Shown piece after piece: positions 12,701 through 22,800 of a DNA stretch of 64,000 nt. The notes under the pieces are model-generated. The model did no database searches. It was not told the DNA's origin and saw nothing but the letters and a program-made list of their open reading frames with translations. Each line of letters begins with the position of its first letter. Position 1 is the first letter of the stretch. This stretch comes from Meandrina meandrites. Its lineage: Eukaryota; Cnidaria; Anthozoa; Scleractinia; Meandrinidae. The translations under genes were made by a program, and so were the position numbers. The stretch is taken from NCBI GenBank assembly GCA_963693305.1, contig OY855906.1:29556626-29620625 (forward strand). The letters are read 5' to 3'.

Positions 12701-13115
12701 AGAGGTATTGACCTAAAATGATATTCAACATTGCAAGTTTGAAACAATTATATTACCTTTCAATGTACTTGAGTATACAAAACAACTTGAGGAAAACAAA
12801 ACGCCCATGGTTATTTAAAGTGTCATTCGTTAGATGACAAAGACTCCGGTAAATATGTCAACATGACACTCGAGATAGAAACTTACAGCCTAAAGTTAAG
12901 CCTCACATTCACTGTAATTTATCTACTGAACAAAATTTAGGCAAATGAGAGAAAATATAGTATCACCTAAAAATAAATAACATCAAAAATTACTTACCTC
13001 CTTCCGCAAAGGCAAGAATGTTGCTCAGTAGAACGATTATTAAAATATTCGCGGAGTAGATGAGAACGCAATTTAACCCATTCTCCGTTTTCCAAGAACG
13101 GCGTGTTAATCGCAT
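599..13115 (-). CDS. Gene 1: secreted PAN-EGF-cbEGF(x10)-FN2 modular protein, 14 exons
   Basis: Exons in transcript order: 13115-12998, 10957-10704, 9500-9386, 6522-6400, 5940-5815, 5709-5587, 5054-4929, 4237-4115, 3822-3694, 2893-2771, 2553-2428, 1877-1755, 1427-1302, 753-599. Lengths sum to 1890 nt, giving one open frame of 629 aa plus TGA. Order: basic N-terminus and hydrophobic leader (1-39), PAN/apple (40-124), six-Cys EGF (125-162), ten cbEGF modules (163-578), FN2 (579-629). The cbEGFs carry D-x-D/N-E-C and the C-x-N-x4-F/Y-x-C Asx-hydroxylation pattern, so a calcium-stiffened extracellular rod is expected. No transmembrane segment follows the leader, so secretion is inferred. The ligand is unknown. 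The start is chosen by homology with genes D and E. An 8-codon upstream ORF overlaps it. All exons show AG/GT borders. Exon calls are from reading, not transcript data. Confidence 0.85.
1302..1427 (-). CDS. Gene 1 exon 13: cbEGF (DETNNC type)
   Basis: 126 nt, phase 1-1. [13 protein letters not shown] to GDGITCQG, donor GTAAGA. No counterpart survives in gene A. Confidence 0.83.
1755..1877 (-). CDS. Gene 1 exon 12: cbEGF (NTHDC type)
   Basis: 123 nt, phase 1-1. [12 protein letters not shown] to DGKTCEG, donor GTAGGT. Counterpart of gene A exon 6. Confidence 0.85.
1990..2043 (-). pseudogene. Half cbEGF exon remnant
   Basis: Only the C-terminal half ([18 protein letters not shown]) and its donor GTAAGG survive. 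The upstream half and acceptor are gone, replaced by intron-like sequence. The same truncated exon, more decayed, occurs inverted at about 28545-28590. Confidence 0.75.
2428..2553 (-). CDS. Gene 1 exon 11: cbEGF (DETNC type)
   Basis: 126 nt, phase 1-1. [12 protein letters not shown] lacks one Asn relative to its sisters, and the end has the extra Gln (GDGITQCQG), so length is balanced and six cysteines remain. Confidence 0.82.
2771..2893 (-). CDS. Gene 1 exon 10: cbEGF (NTHDC type)
   Basis: 123 nt, phase 1-1. [12 protein letters not shown] to DGKTCQG. Counterpart of gene A exon 5. Confidence 0.85.
3048..3110 (+). repeat. (GTGC)n-type microsatellite
   Basis: GTGCGTGCGTGC runs with interruptions in intron 9 of gene 1. 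Confidence 0.85.
3694..3822 (-). CDS. Gene 1 exon 9: cbEGF (HETNNC type, one extra codon)
   Basis: 129 nt, phase 1-1. The end reads GDGITQCQG, one codon longer in the last loop than its sisters (GDGITCQG). The frame is kept. Confidence 0.82.
4115..4237 (-). CDS. Gene 1 exon 8: cbEGF (NTHDC type)
   Basis: 123 nt, phase 1-1. [12 protein letters not shown] to DGKTCQG. It is the counterpart of gene A exon 4 in the inverted duplication. Confidence 0.85.
4456..4482 (+). repeat. (GTCC)n short tract
   Basis: GTCTGTCCGTCCGTCC in intron 7 of gene 1, counterpart of the GGAC tract in gene A. Confidence 0.85.
4929..5054 (-). CDS. Gene 1 exon 7: cbEGF (HETNTC type)
   Basis: 126 nt, phase 1-1. [13 protein letters not shown] to NGITCQG, donor GTAAGA. 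Confidence 0.85.
5587..5709 (-). CDS. Gene 1 exon 6: cbEGF (NAHDC type)
   Basis: 123 nt, phase 1-1. [12 protein letters not shown] to DGKTCQG, six cysteines, donor GTAGGT. Confidence 0.85.
5815..5940 (-). CDS. Gene 1 exon 5: cbEGF (HETNNC type)
   Basis: 126 nt, phase 1-1. [13 protein letters not shown] to NGTSCEG, six cysteines, donor GTACGA. Confidence 0.85.
6400..6522 (-). CDS. Gene 1 exon 4: cbEGF (DVKEC type)
   Basis: 123 nt, phase 1-1. It starts [12 protein letters not shown] and ends SGVDCAG before donor GTGGGA. The 9-bp target duplication of the long-TIR element at 6571-9310 sits about 40 nt upstream of its acceptor. Confidence 0.85.
6571..9310. mobile_element. 2.74-kb long-TIR transposon with 9-bp target duplication (Mutator-like candidate)
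   Basis: Arms 6571 to about 7027 and about 8890-9310 are inverted copies beginning CATCCTCGGAGACCCAGGGG. The 9 bp ATATCGACC flank both ends exactly (6562-6570 and 9311-9319). Long TIRs plus a 9-bp duplication are typical of Mutator-like elements. No transposase is visible, so it is non-autonomous. A SINE lies inside. It sits in intron 3 of gene 1. Confidence 0.85.
8557..8840 (+). mobile_element. tRNA-derived SINE
   Basis: tRNA-like head GGTGGCCTAATGGTTAG followed by the conserved body TTGGGCAAGATACTTTACTC, CCACCCAGGTGTACAAATGG, GATGGACTAGCATCCCA and a tail ending CATGTGCAGACTTATAAAAA. Nested in the long-TIR element. Confidence 0.8.
9386..9500 (-). CDS. Gene 1 exon 3: non-calcium EGF
   Basis: 115 nt, phase 0 in and phase 1 out. 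Six cysteines are intact ([23 protein letters not shown]). It is the best-preserved copy of this exon together with gene D's. Confidence 0.85.
10704..10957 (-). CDS. Gene 1 exon 2: PAN/apple domain
   Basis: 254 nt, enters in phase 1 after TTCTAG and ends in phase 0 before GTGAGTAC. It begins [11 protein letters not shown], and the core cysteines lie in [18 protein letters not shown] and FLCEI. PAN/apple modules bind proteins or carbohydrates; the partner here is unknown. Confidence 0.85.
11946..12605. mobile_element. TTAA-flanked foldback element (GGTGGCTC termini)
   Basis: TTAA at 11942-11945 and 12606-12609; termini GGTGGCTC / GAGCCACC. The two halves are extended inverted copies, sharing CCATGGCAACGTCATATGAGG-type core sequence in both orientations. 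A further TTAAGGTGGCTC at 12287 lies in the middle. Target choice resembles Kolobok or piggyBac families. In intron 1 of gene 1. Confidence 0.75.
12998..13115 (-). CDS. Gene 1 exon 1: type-I leader
   Basis: 118 nt, starting [13 protein letters not shown] with a basic n-region followed by a hydrophobic core ending ILAFAEGG. The donor is GTAAGTA and the exon ends in phase 1. It matches the first exons of genes D (43611) and E (61255). It could be a cleaved signal or a signal anchor. Confidence 0.82.
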
Positions 13116-14252
13116 CGCTGCTTAATGCTCATGAAAGTTAACTTAAATTTCGGGCAAGAGACCAGTGTAAAGTCAGAGATTAAGGGTTATCGGCAAACTG
13201 TTGTCGTAATAATGACAATTTACTAAGTCACCATTTCCAATTATATAGCAAATGTACCAATTGTTAAGATTATTTACATAACAGGACAAAGAAAATGAAA
13301 AAGAGGAATAAAAACAACGAACTATAATACTAGAAACAATAAAATATCCTGTTGTTTTTTTAAGTTTGTTTTTAAACGAAGATGCTTTTGGACATATCAA
13401 ATTATTTGAAAACAGGAGGACGTGAGGTGTTTACGTTTAAGATGTGACTAAAATGCCTTAGCTACCATGACAATTTTATTCCTTCAATCTTTGTAAATTC
13501 TATGTTAATTTATTTCACTTCTCTCCAAAAAAAACATAACCTTTATACGAACAAATCCAAACGACAAATTATTCCGTTGCCAATAACATCGCTGACGAGT
13601 GTACGTAGAAAGAATTGTTTCCCGTGGGTGGTCTTATAATTGTATGCGTCATCAGTTTAATTATCAGGGAGAAATAATTGAACTTCAGGCACAAGTCATG
13701 ATACTAACATTAATTGAATTTAGCAAAACCCAAAAATTTAGTTGAAAAGGTACAGTCATGGAAACCGAATAGCAGATGGAAATAAAATGCGTTATCAATC
13801 ACTTAATTTTACATTTTTTTTTTGTGGTACGGATGGTACAACATGATGCACTCCGCGTCGATAGAGATTCTTTGTGTTGTTTAGTAATCAGTTGAAGTCC
13901 CCGCTTTTATGGCGTTCCAACCCCGCCAAAAATCAACTTTGGCACTCGACATTCAAATTTAACATTCAACATCCAACTTACGAATTCAACATCCAATTTA
14001 AGCTGTCAACATCCGACTTTGGCACTCAACATCCAATCTTTAAATGAACTTCCTGTCTCTATAAACGATGTCGAATTGGCAATGATATGTATTTTCAGGT
14101 TACAAGTTTGAACATTTCAACGCCATGCCAAAACGCGACCACGAACAGTATTCGAGTTCGAACACGTTTCGATTTTAAAAATCGACACCGGCGAAATGTA
14201 CATCGCGCATACAGCTTTGTCAGTCGAGCCCGCTATAATAAAGCCGTTGCGA

Positions 14253-14482
14253 AATGCTGACTTCGTTTTGAAATGCTGACTTCGTTTTGAGACGTTTACT
14301 TCGTTTTGAGATGTTTACTTCGTTTTGAGATGTTGACTTCGTTTTAAGATGTTGACTTCGTTTTGAGATGTTGACTTCGTTTTAAGATGTTGACTTCGTT
14401 TTGAGATGTTTACTTCGTTTTGAGATGTTGACTTCGTTTTAATATGTTGACTTCGTTTTGAGATGTTGACTTCGTTTTGAGA
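14253..14482. repeat. 19-bp tandem array, left arm
   Basis: About twelve units of GAGATGTTGACTTCGTTTT with small changes. The spurious repetitive reading frame here (19-residue period) is a by-product. Confidence 0.9.
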
Positions 14483-15084
14483 ACGACGTGCAATGTCCGC
14501 CAAAAAGTATCATATGTCAAAATGTTATGTAACATCTGAAAAGGACTGGGTCTGGTCGTCCGTGAAAAATGGCCAAAGGGAAGTAAAGCTCGTGGCGTGA
14601 CAAGTGACTCTAATTATTGTGACCTATAGTTTTGCTCTTACGAGTATATCTCTTTTTCACGGAATTTCTTGATTTTGTAATTAGTTTTGTTCCCCAGTAT
14701 ATTGTCCACATTTATTTTATTTTCGCTGTTACGTAACGTTTATTCTCTAAAAGTGTAATATGTTAGTTGTTGCGTAATCAATTCTATAGGACCTTTATTG
14801 TAATTTATTGCTAGTTGCTAATTGCAAGTCAGCCCTATTGTAAATTAGTAGTTTATTGTAGGTTCACTTGCGTTTCATATATAACGTTTTGTGGCGAAAT
14901 AGGAAAGAGAAGGTTTTTTCGGTGTGTGCAGTAACGAACGTTGTGGCGTAGAAGATCAGTAATGAGAAGTTGGTAGAAGCACTGTCACTGCTGAGAAGTC
15001 ATCAGCAGAAGCTATATCCTTAAATTCACGACAAAAACTCGTTTGTCGGGGAAAAAGCTTGGTGTGCGGGGAATTCACGGTTAC

Positions 15085-15225
15085 GAAGTAAACCAGAGAA
15101 ATGGACTGAGACGGAGAAACGAACGGAGTCCGGAATAACGAAGTGAGGCGAATTTAGGGAGTGAAAACCAGAGAAAACGGACTGAGACGGAGAAACGAAC
15201 GGAGTCCGGAATAGCGAGGCGAAGC
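15085..15225 (+). repeat. Two-copy tandem repeat, unit about 80 bp
   Basis: ACTGAGACGGAGAAACGAAC and CGGAGTCCGGAATA occur twice. Inside the long-TIR element; origin unknown. Confidence 0.75.
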
Positions 15226-15644
15226 GGAAAACGAAGGTAACTGGCCAGTAGTGTGAAACAAGAGAAGAGCGTCGTTGTGCGGTAGGAAACTGATCTTTGG
15301 ATGTTGTGTGTGATTGGTTTCGGTGTGTGATTGGTTTCTTTTTGGGTTCAAGAACAAGGACAGCAAAGAAACGCAAGGAGAACACGAACTAAAAAAAAAC
15401 ATTGTTTTAAACCTGTAACGTTAGTTTTCATTCTTGTGTAATTAATATTTTCCTTTTTATTTTAACATTTTAGAGCGTGGTTAACATTTAGTAATTAGTT
15501 CAATTAAGTATAGTGATATTTAGTGCTATCTTTTTTTTGTATTAAATGTTTATTGTCTTACTTTGTTGTTGCGTGTTTCCTCGAGTAGCTTATGAGGCGT
15601 TAAGAGGGCCCCGTTATCGTGACTCGGGTTGCGTCACACTCTTA

Positions 15645-16960
15645 AAGATTTTCCTTTCTTATATGAGATAATTGGGGGTTCTTTAAATATTTCTCCAAGC
15701 AATGGTTGGTTCTGAATTAAATGCCATTTGCTCATTAAGATGTTTTTGAGGTTAGGAACGCCGGGTGATACGTTGTTACAAAAGGCAGAATTTTCTTTCG
15801 CACTTTCTCTTTTTGTTGCAAAGCCGACTTCCGTTCAGTGAATTTGACCTCAGATGTTATTTTCTCAATGAGATTGTGGGGGTAGTCTCTAGCTCGAAGG
15901 CGTGTTTTAAAATTGGTTATATTTTCATCGAATAATTTTTCTGAGGAGTTAGTTCTTAGAAGTCTCAGGGCTTCACCTTTTATGAGACCTTTTCTGACCC
16001 CTGCTGGGTCGCATGAAGAAAAGTGTGTGTACTGGAAAGTCTCTGTAGGTTTAAAGTGAGTGCGGATGTCTAGGATTCCTTGGTTGTGGAATCTCTCGCC
16101 TTTGTTTCTTTGTTTGAGATTTCAGCCGTAAATTTAATTGCAAGGTGGTGTCTGTTTGCAAGGATAAAAAAAAGTCTTCTATCTCCTCCTTATCAGCATT
16201 CCACAGTGAAAATATGTCATCGATGTATCTTTTCCACTCGAGTGGCTTTGTTTTGCTTTGGTTGATTATTTTCGTCTCAACCGAAGCCATAAAGGTGTTC
16301 GCAAAAGCGACGGCCATCTTTGTGCCCATGGCGGTTCCGTGTATTTGGAGGTAGTTTTTGTCGTTGAATTCAAAGGAATTCTCTTGAAGGATCAGCCTTA
16401 GAATTTTTCTGAGGGAGTGTGTCGGGATGGGCATGTTGTCTCTGTAGAAATTCTCAAATGCTCTGCATACTGTATTTATTCCCTCTTCCTGTGGAATATT
16501 TGTGTATAGGCTGGTAACGTCTAGAGAGACTAGAAAAGCGCTCTCTGGGAGGGTTGTCCTTTATATAAAATTTATAAAATCGGTTGTGTCCTTAAGGTAA
16601 GATTTTTGCGATTGAGCTATTGGCTGAAGTATGTTGTCAACGAATACTGATATTCGTTCGGTAGGTCCATCGTTTCCTGATATTATTGGCCGCCCAACCG
16701 GTGTTGGTTTGTGTATCTTTGTGAGTGTGTAAAAAACGGGTACTTTTGGAGGGTTTGGAGTCTGTGATAACCACTTAACAGTCATCTCGTCAATGTAGCC
16801 TCCCTGGTAGAGTTCTTCTGTTATTTGTTTAACCTTTTGGAAAGTTTCTTCTACCATTGGTTCTTCGAGGGGTGTGTAGTTGTTTCTGTCGTCTAGTAAG
16901 ACCTGCCCCTCCTTTGCTTTTTCTTGTTTGTGCATAATGACTGTGGTTGTGTCTTTATCC
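15645..16960 (-). pseudogene. Broken Penelope-like reverse transcriptase
   Basis: Reading on the minus strand from 16960: ADK/TTTVIM, YTPLEEP, PPKVPVFYTLTKIHKP, GRPIIS, an in-frame TAA, then LVSLDVTSLYTNIP (motif A), GTAMGTKMAVAFAN, YIDDIFSLW (motif C), a frameshift at an A-run near 16165, THFKPTETFQYTHFSSC, KGEALRLLRTNSS, another frameshift, and GEIFKEPPIISYKKGKSLR. This order is typical of Penelope-like RTs. No GIY-YIG domain is seen. The RT is framed by the 19-bp arrays, so it was either carried by the TIR element or inserted in it. Confidence 0.82.
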
Positions 16961-16967
16961 GCTCAAC

Positions 16968-17100
16968 ATCTTAAAACGAAGTCAACATCTCAAAACGAAG
17001 TCAACATCTTAAAACGAAGTCAACATCTCAAAACGAAGTAAACATCTCAAAACGAAGTAAACGTCTCAAAACGAAGTCAGCATTTCAAAACGAAGTCAGC
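16968..17100. repeat. 19-bp tandem array, right arm
   Basis: About seven units, reverse complement of the left array. Confidence 0.9.
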
Positions 17101-17454
17101 ATTTCGCAACGGCTTTATTATAGCGGGCTCGACTGACAAAGCTGTATGCGCGATGTACATTTCGCCGGTGTCGATTTTTAAAATCGAAACGTGTTCGAAC
17201 TCGAATACTGTTCGTGGTCGCGTTTTGGCATGGCGTTGAAATGTTCAAACTTGTAACCTGAAAATACATATCATTGCCAATTCGACATCGTTTATAGAGA
17301 CAGGAAGTTCATTTAAAGATTGGATGTTGAGTGCCAGAGTCGGATGTTGACAGCTTAAATTCGATGTTGAATTCGTAAGTCGGATGTTGAATATTAAATT
17401 TGAATGTCGACTGCCAAAGTTGATTTTTGGCGGGGTTGGAACGCCATACGCTTT

Positions 17455-20021
17455 ACATATCACATGCAGGTGAGGATGTATTATTACAAAAGGGCGATCA
17501 ACATGAACCTGGCGCTCGTAGCATGACATTATATTGTTTACGCCACATGTCATAATTAGTGCTATACTGATAGCTAGGTACTTAAAATGCCTTGAGTTGA
17601 ACTCCTAATGAACTCTAAAAAACGTCATTGCTTTGGGTTACATTGGCTCAATATAATCATTTATTATATGGACGAGAGTGTTTTACTGGGAACGAAATCA
17701 CTCGTAGATTTCATACGCCACTCCATCCGGGACCCGAGTGGCGTATTTTCCGTATGACACTCTTGCGAGTGTCATATCGCTCATTGACGTCACGATTCGC
17801 GCCATTTCTACTTTGTTGAATGAACTTGGTTTCTTGTGTCGTTCAGGTTTGTTGTGAGCAAGCATCGACAAGCAGGTTTAATTTGTTTAATTAAGCGACG
17901 AAAAAGAATGAGTTTTCCGAAAACCTCACGGACGAGAACATGGTAATGGCAACCTTGACGATTTAAAAGCTTTTAGAGAGAATTCTTCGCAAGGAATTTC
18001 ACAAAGTGCAAGATTTTGTAAAGAAGAAAACAAAAGCAGTTGAAAACTATCGGCCGTCAAGACATTGCCGCATCGGATTCAAGTTAAAAGTCAGTAATGT
18101 TTTCATTTCTTACGCGTTTATGCGATATCTAGTTGACAAATATTTCATGTATTTTGTTTGATTGGAATTCAGTAAGTGTTTCTATATCCTGAACACGGGT
18201 GCTTTGTATTTTCTGTGAAGACGTACGAACGGTGATATGTAAAACTTGCTCGATTTTTCGAAAACAATGAAATAAAAATCGGCAATTTCAATTACATCTG
18301 GTCTCCATATAATAAAAAGAACATTACACGTTGGCAAAAACGACATCTCACTCGTTCGCAGCGCTCACTCGTGAGATATCGTTTCTGCCACTCGAACATA
18401 ATATTCATATCTTCTCGCCACCGTGTAATATCCTCTATATATTAATCAGTAAATTCCCTCCACGAGACACGTCTGCGAGTAATAATCGAAGTCAATTCAA
18501 CTGCAAAACAAGCAGCTTTGTCAAAAAGAATAGTGTTTCGTTTCCAGAACGCGGACGGATAGATAAGGATGACAAGGTTCTTCCTAATTTGCCATTTTGT
18601 TATGCTTTTTCTTCAGCGGCGAAGGTTAGCTCTTCCACGACACACGCTAAGGCATCGTGTCTTTGTTTGCGCCTGCAAGCTCTCTCATTGGCGGGAATTT
18701 TCGTCTTTCTCAGAGCATAGCTAGAATGTTTACTTAACAATTTAACACGGAAAGAGCTCACTTTATATTTTTCGCCAATACATTTAACTGCTGTAAATGA
18801 ATTTGAAAGCAATGCATTCGTCAAATATTTCTGATTGTGATGAATGTCAATAATTTTCGGTGTTGTTGACGATTATCGTTCCGATATTAAAAAAAAAAAA
18901 CAACAACATGTTTTTACGAGATTGTTTGCCTTTAGTACAATGTGTTGACATTGTGGTTACGAGCGTTTCTCTGATTGGATAGTAGACCCCCCACCGGGTA
19001 AATAGTTCACACCAAAAACAACACTGTTTCGTTTCTTAAGGAAACGAAATAAAAAAAAAGTCCTTCAAAATTTAAAGGCTGAATAAAACTACAGGATCTT
19101 TTTTATTTACGCCTTCTCTTCTCTTAGACCTAGAACACCAGACAAACTGCCAATTTGACTGAAAAATGGGTTCTGTAATTATGTTTTACACATCGTTCCC
19201 GTCTTTTGTTAACTGAATTAGATTATAATGAACTCGAGAAATCTAATTGCTGGCTTGCACTGTCACGCCATAAAAAGAGCTAACTTAAAACCGTTCAATA
19301 AAAGAAGCTAAGAAAATCAAATGTTATAACAGACTAACACTGGAAAAACTATTCCAAGTCTCAGGTCTCTGTGGTGCGCCGTTTCTGAGTTATTTGCCAA
19401 AACGTTTCACGCAACTTTAAAGAGATTTGTATGGAGACGCCATGTTGTTGTACAACTTTTGTACGCCAACATGGCCTCTGCAAATTAGCTAAATCATCTG
19501 AAATTCACTCTTGTGTTGAAAGCGCTTTCTCTTCGCCCGCGAGCTCGTATATATGCGCATAAACATATCTCCTAAGAATTTTATATGTTTAAATTGCTAA
19601 GACCCATAAGAGGAGACTTTTTCAACGGATACAGCTTTGTCGTGGCCACTATCTTCGTGTCACGCAAGGAAAAAATTCGGAAATTCAAAATGCTCTATTT
19701 TCAAAGCGAAAAACACTAAAGGACTGAAAACTTGCAATACAATTTATTTCTAGGCCATCTTCAACCTGGTGTAGATAAAAAATTCATAAGACCTCACAAT
19801 TTTGAGTAGAGAATTTTATGACGTCACATGCAAACCAAGAATACCCCATTAACACCAGCAAAACCTGGCTTAACAAAATGAAAATCAGCAACGGAAAACT
19901 GAAAGACTGAATTTTATATTGGGTTCAAGTAAGCTCCTATTTGTGTTTGAATTGTGATAAATGGGAAGTCGAGAAATGTCAGTTAGCAACTTCTGTGAGG
20001 AAAAATACGATAAGTCCATGT
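17455..20021. other. Spacer between gene 1 and gene A, no gene recognised
   Basis: The first about 100 bp (17449-17560) continue the gene 1 upstream region and match sequence upstream of genes D and E. The rest has only short incidental reading frames. 17640-18450 has inverted-looking motifs (ACTCTTGCGAGTGTCATATC, TCACTCGTGAGATATC) that may be an old element. Confidence 0.5.
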
Positions 20022-20025
20022 TTAA

Positions 20026-20603
20026 CCCTATCCAGACCGGAGGGGAGTGGGGGCGGAAAGTGCCCACGCTTACTTTGAACGTTAATAACTTTTTCAAGAT
20101 TCAACCAAACGCTGCAAACTTTACGAGTTTTTCTAAAATTTATTTGGGATTAAATTGGGATAGGTTGTTCTTTCTGGAACTTGACGTTACCATGGCGACG
20201 TCATTTTGACAGACGTGTTTTTCCAAATTTGTAATTTTTGTGTTTCCATTAATGAAAATAAACTTTAATTCAACTATTTTCTCCTCTTTAAGGTTTTTTG
20301 TACTATTGTATAGATTTTGGGCGTAATTTTGGGCGGTTTTCTGACGTTTTAGAAAAATTTTAAAATCCAAGATGGCGGATCCAAGATGTTTTGACATAAT
20401 GATGTAATTGTCTCGTGATTTGACGTCATGACCCCACATGACGTATATGAAAAGATTGATTTTTGGACATACTATACATCCTGTAAGTTTTATTGCGATT
20501 ACTTAAATATTCTGGAAGTTACGGAGGGGGGGAGGGGTGTGCGGAATCCCCCCCCCCCCCCCTCCGGTCTGAAAAGATCCAAAAAAGCCCAGTCTGAAAA
20601 GGG
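20026..20603. mobile_element. TTAA-flanked element with CCAGACCGG termini
   Basis: TTAA at 20022-20025 and 20604-20607. CCAGACCGGAGGGG at the left matches CCCCTCCGGTCTG near the right end, where a second copy of the end (CAGTCTGAAAAGGG) is added. Confidence 0.65.
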
Positions 20604-21439
20604 TTAACTAAACAGCTTTTAAACGTGTCCTAGCTTTGGTTTGAAAGGAGGATAAGAAGTGATTCCTTTCAACGAATTCCAATTATTTCTTCATAAGTGG
20701 TATATATAATTATTTTAAAACTTCACGAAATCACAAGTCGATTGAATTATCATGCTCAGGCCCGAATCCCCTGCGGAAGGGCCGTAAATTAGAGCCCCTT
20801 AGAGACTGGACATTTAACTTAACCATCCCTCCCCGAACTTTGTTGTGTTTCTCCCAGTGCGCCGTTTTGGACGTTTCAGATGACTTGCAGCATCAAATAG
20901 AGGGTCAGAGATCATATTAATAGAACATTTATTTTTATTTTTGATATGAAATCTGTCATCATAGCTAGCTTCTTCTGATCGAAGAATGTCTCCGTCATTT
21001 TACATTGCATCTGACTATAGTTTTTTCTTAATATACGGCTTAAAACTGAACTCGCTGACTAAGTCTCCTTAAAATGTCCTTAGCGCAATGAAGGTATCAA
21101 TATACAAACTTTAGAATGGTATAAAAAGAAAACAGAGCTATCTTTGCGGAATTGGCGTGAGGACACCTTATTGAAAAGCCATGTGTGAAACGAATCCTTT
21201 GCGTTGTTAAACACGTTTTGACGATAATTGACGCGCGCAAACCAACATTTCTAAGACAATGTTAAAAAACAGAAATCGAATTCCTCGTTTATTAGGCTTT
21301 CAGGTAATGTATAATTTTTGAGATTTGTTTTAAAAGCCATGTCACAAAAACGTGTTAACGTTACTTAGTCTATAATATAGTGCATTGAGATTTTAAGACT
21401 GACAAGGAAAACAGTTATTGTTTCCACAAATAAATTATC

Positions 21440-22745
21440 CCTTTGTTTTGCCGGCTTTTATTGCTATACTCTTAGTAATTTTTGGGTTAAGGCCATTGAG
21501 AAAGTATTTCTTGCTTGTATGCCACTAAGCATACTAATTCTTGCACGTTTCTGTTTTTGCCCTGTAAAATATTTCATTTTGAAAAATTTCGAATTGCAGA
21601 AATAAAATGCTAGAACATAAGATGTTTTCTACGAAAACTATCTGTATTAATTTCATTTAATACCTTGTTTTTTTTTGTTTCGTTTTCTCTGAAGAATAGC
21701 CTTTACAGCAGGCGGAGTATTTCTAGCGCGGGAACAATGGACTCCTAAATAACCACCACCGTAGGTTATTTTTTTAGGCTTTTAGCGCTTTTCGTTTTCC
21801 CTTCTACATTTAATTTGAGCCACAAAACAAAGCACTTTATAGGAATCATTATTATTATTATTTTTCTCGTTGTAGGGGGGAGAGCTTTATTTCAGTGTGA
21901 CAGCATGCACGTAGCAATAACCATTTATAGACTGTTTTCACGTCCCTTCATTAGAATGCCCTCTGCATTAAAAATAGTCATGTTTCCCTTTTTGTTTTGT
22001 TTTGATTTGGTTTTGTTTTTTATTCACTGAAGTTGAGCTGCGGGAAGTGACGACTGGTGAATCCTCAATTTATGAAAAAGCCCTGGCTTGTATTCGTACA
22101 GATGAAAATAAATTTTGGACGGTGTCACTACTAATGTAATTAACCCCACGTTCTCGAGGCGAGACAATAAAACGTTGTTATCATCTATTCCCAATGCAGC
22201 TAATAGACATTTTGTAACGCGTTCCGACAATAGACGAAACTTGTTCCATAACTTTATTATAACTTTATTATTGACTTTTGTAGGTTTGTTTTGAAATTAA
22301 TTAACTGTGGAATGAATGTTGACGCAATCAAGTTCACTTAACTGATGAAATGAATATTAATGGCAATCTTTTTGTGTTTCCTTAGTTCCCAATCTATGAG
22401 AATATTCAATCCACAATGCATTGAACCTTTTTACTTTGTAGTTTATAGGTTCTCTGTTCAGCTGTGTGGGTGATTTGCGCGAGGCTCTTATCAGGTGGTT
22501 ATCACAGGTGGCAAAATCTATGAATCTTCTAATCAATTGTATTAAATATTAAAAATAATTACATTATATGATTTGATTCTCGCCTAATCAGCTTCAGAAA
22601 CAGTTTTGATGGTAACCAGCGGGAGACAAAATCTGTTATTTTTTCTCATTACCAGAAACAACATCAATTGTTTTACATTTCTAATTTGATTCTCGCTTGG
22701 GCAGCTTCAGAAGCAGCTTTAATATTGAAGGTTGCTTTCAGGAAT
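21440..22745 (+). promoter_or_regulatory. Gene A upstream block, copied before genes B and C
   Basis: Homologous with 31390-32702 and 38160-39145 (for example AAAGTATTTCTTGCTTGTATG, GTGACGACTGGTGAATCCTC, AACATCAATTGT). It probably contains the type-II promoter. There is no convincing TATA box. Confidence 0.5.
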
Positions 22746-22800
22746 ATGCCAAAGCTAAAGCCGTTCTTCTGGTGTCTTTTAATCTCTGCGGCAAATGCTG
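22746..22800 (+). CDS. Gene A exon 1: signal peptide
   Basis: 55 nt ending in phase 1 before GTAAGT. Genes B and C have an in-frame ATG eight codons upstream; here that codon is ATA, so 22746 is the start. Confidence 0.75.

Larger units (their letters stand above)
13908..17448. mobile_element. 3.54-kb long-TIR element with 19-bp subterminal repeats and an internal RT
   Basis: Left arm 13908 to about 14482 and right arm about 16965-17448 are inverted copies ending TATGGCGTTCCAACC. A 6-bp duplication CGCTTT flanks it (13902-13907, 17449-17454). Each arm ends inward in an array of 19-bp units with core AACGAAGTCAACATCT. It lies about 790 bp upstream of the gene 1 start; paralogous empty sites exist upstream of genes D and E. 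Superfamily unassigned; 6-bp duplications occur in Polintons among others, but the termini do not look like theirs. Confidence 0.82.

Noticed and set aside
14315..14503. Reading frame with a 19-residue repeat
   Set aside because: By-product of the 19-bp tandem array of the TIR element.
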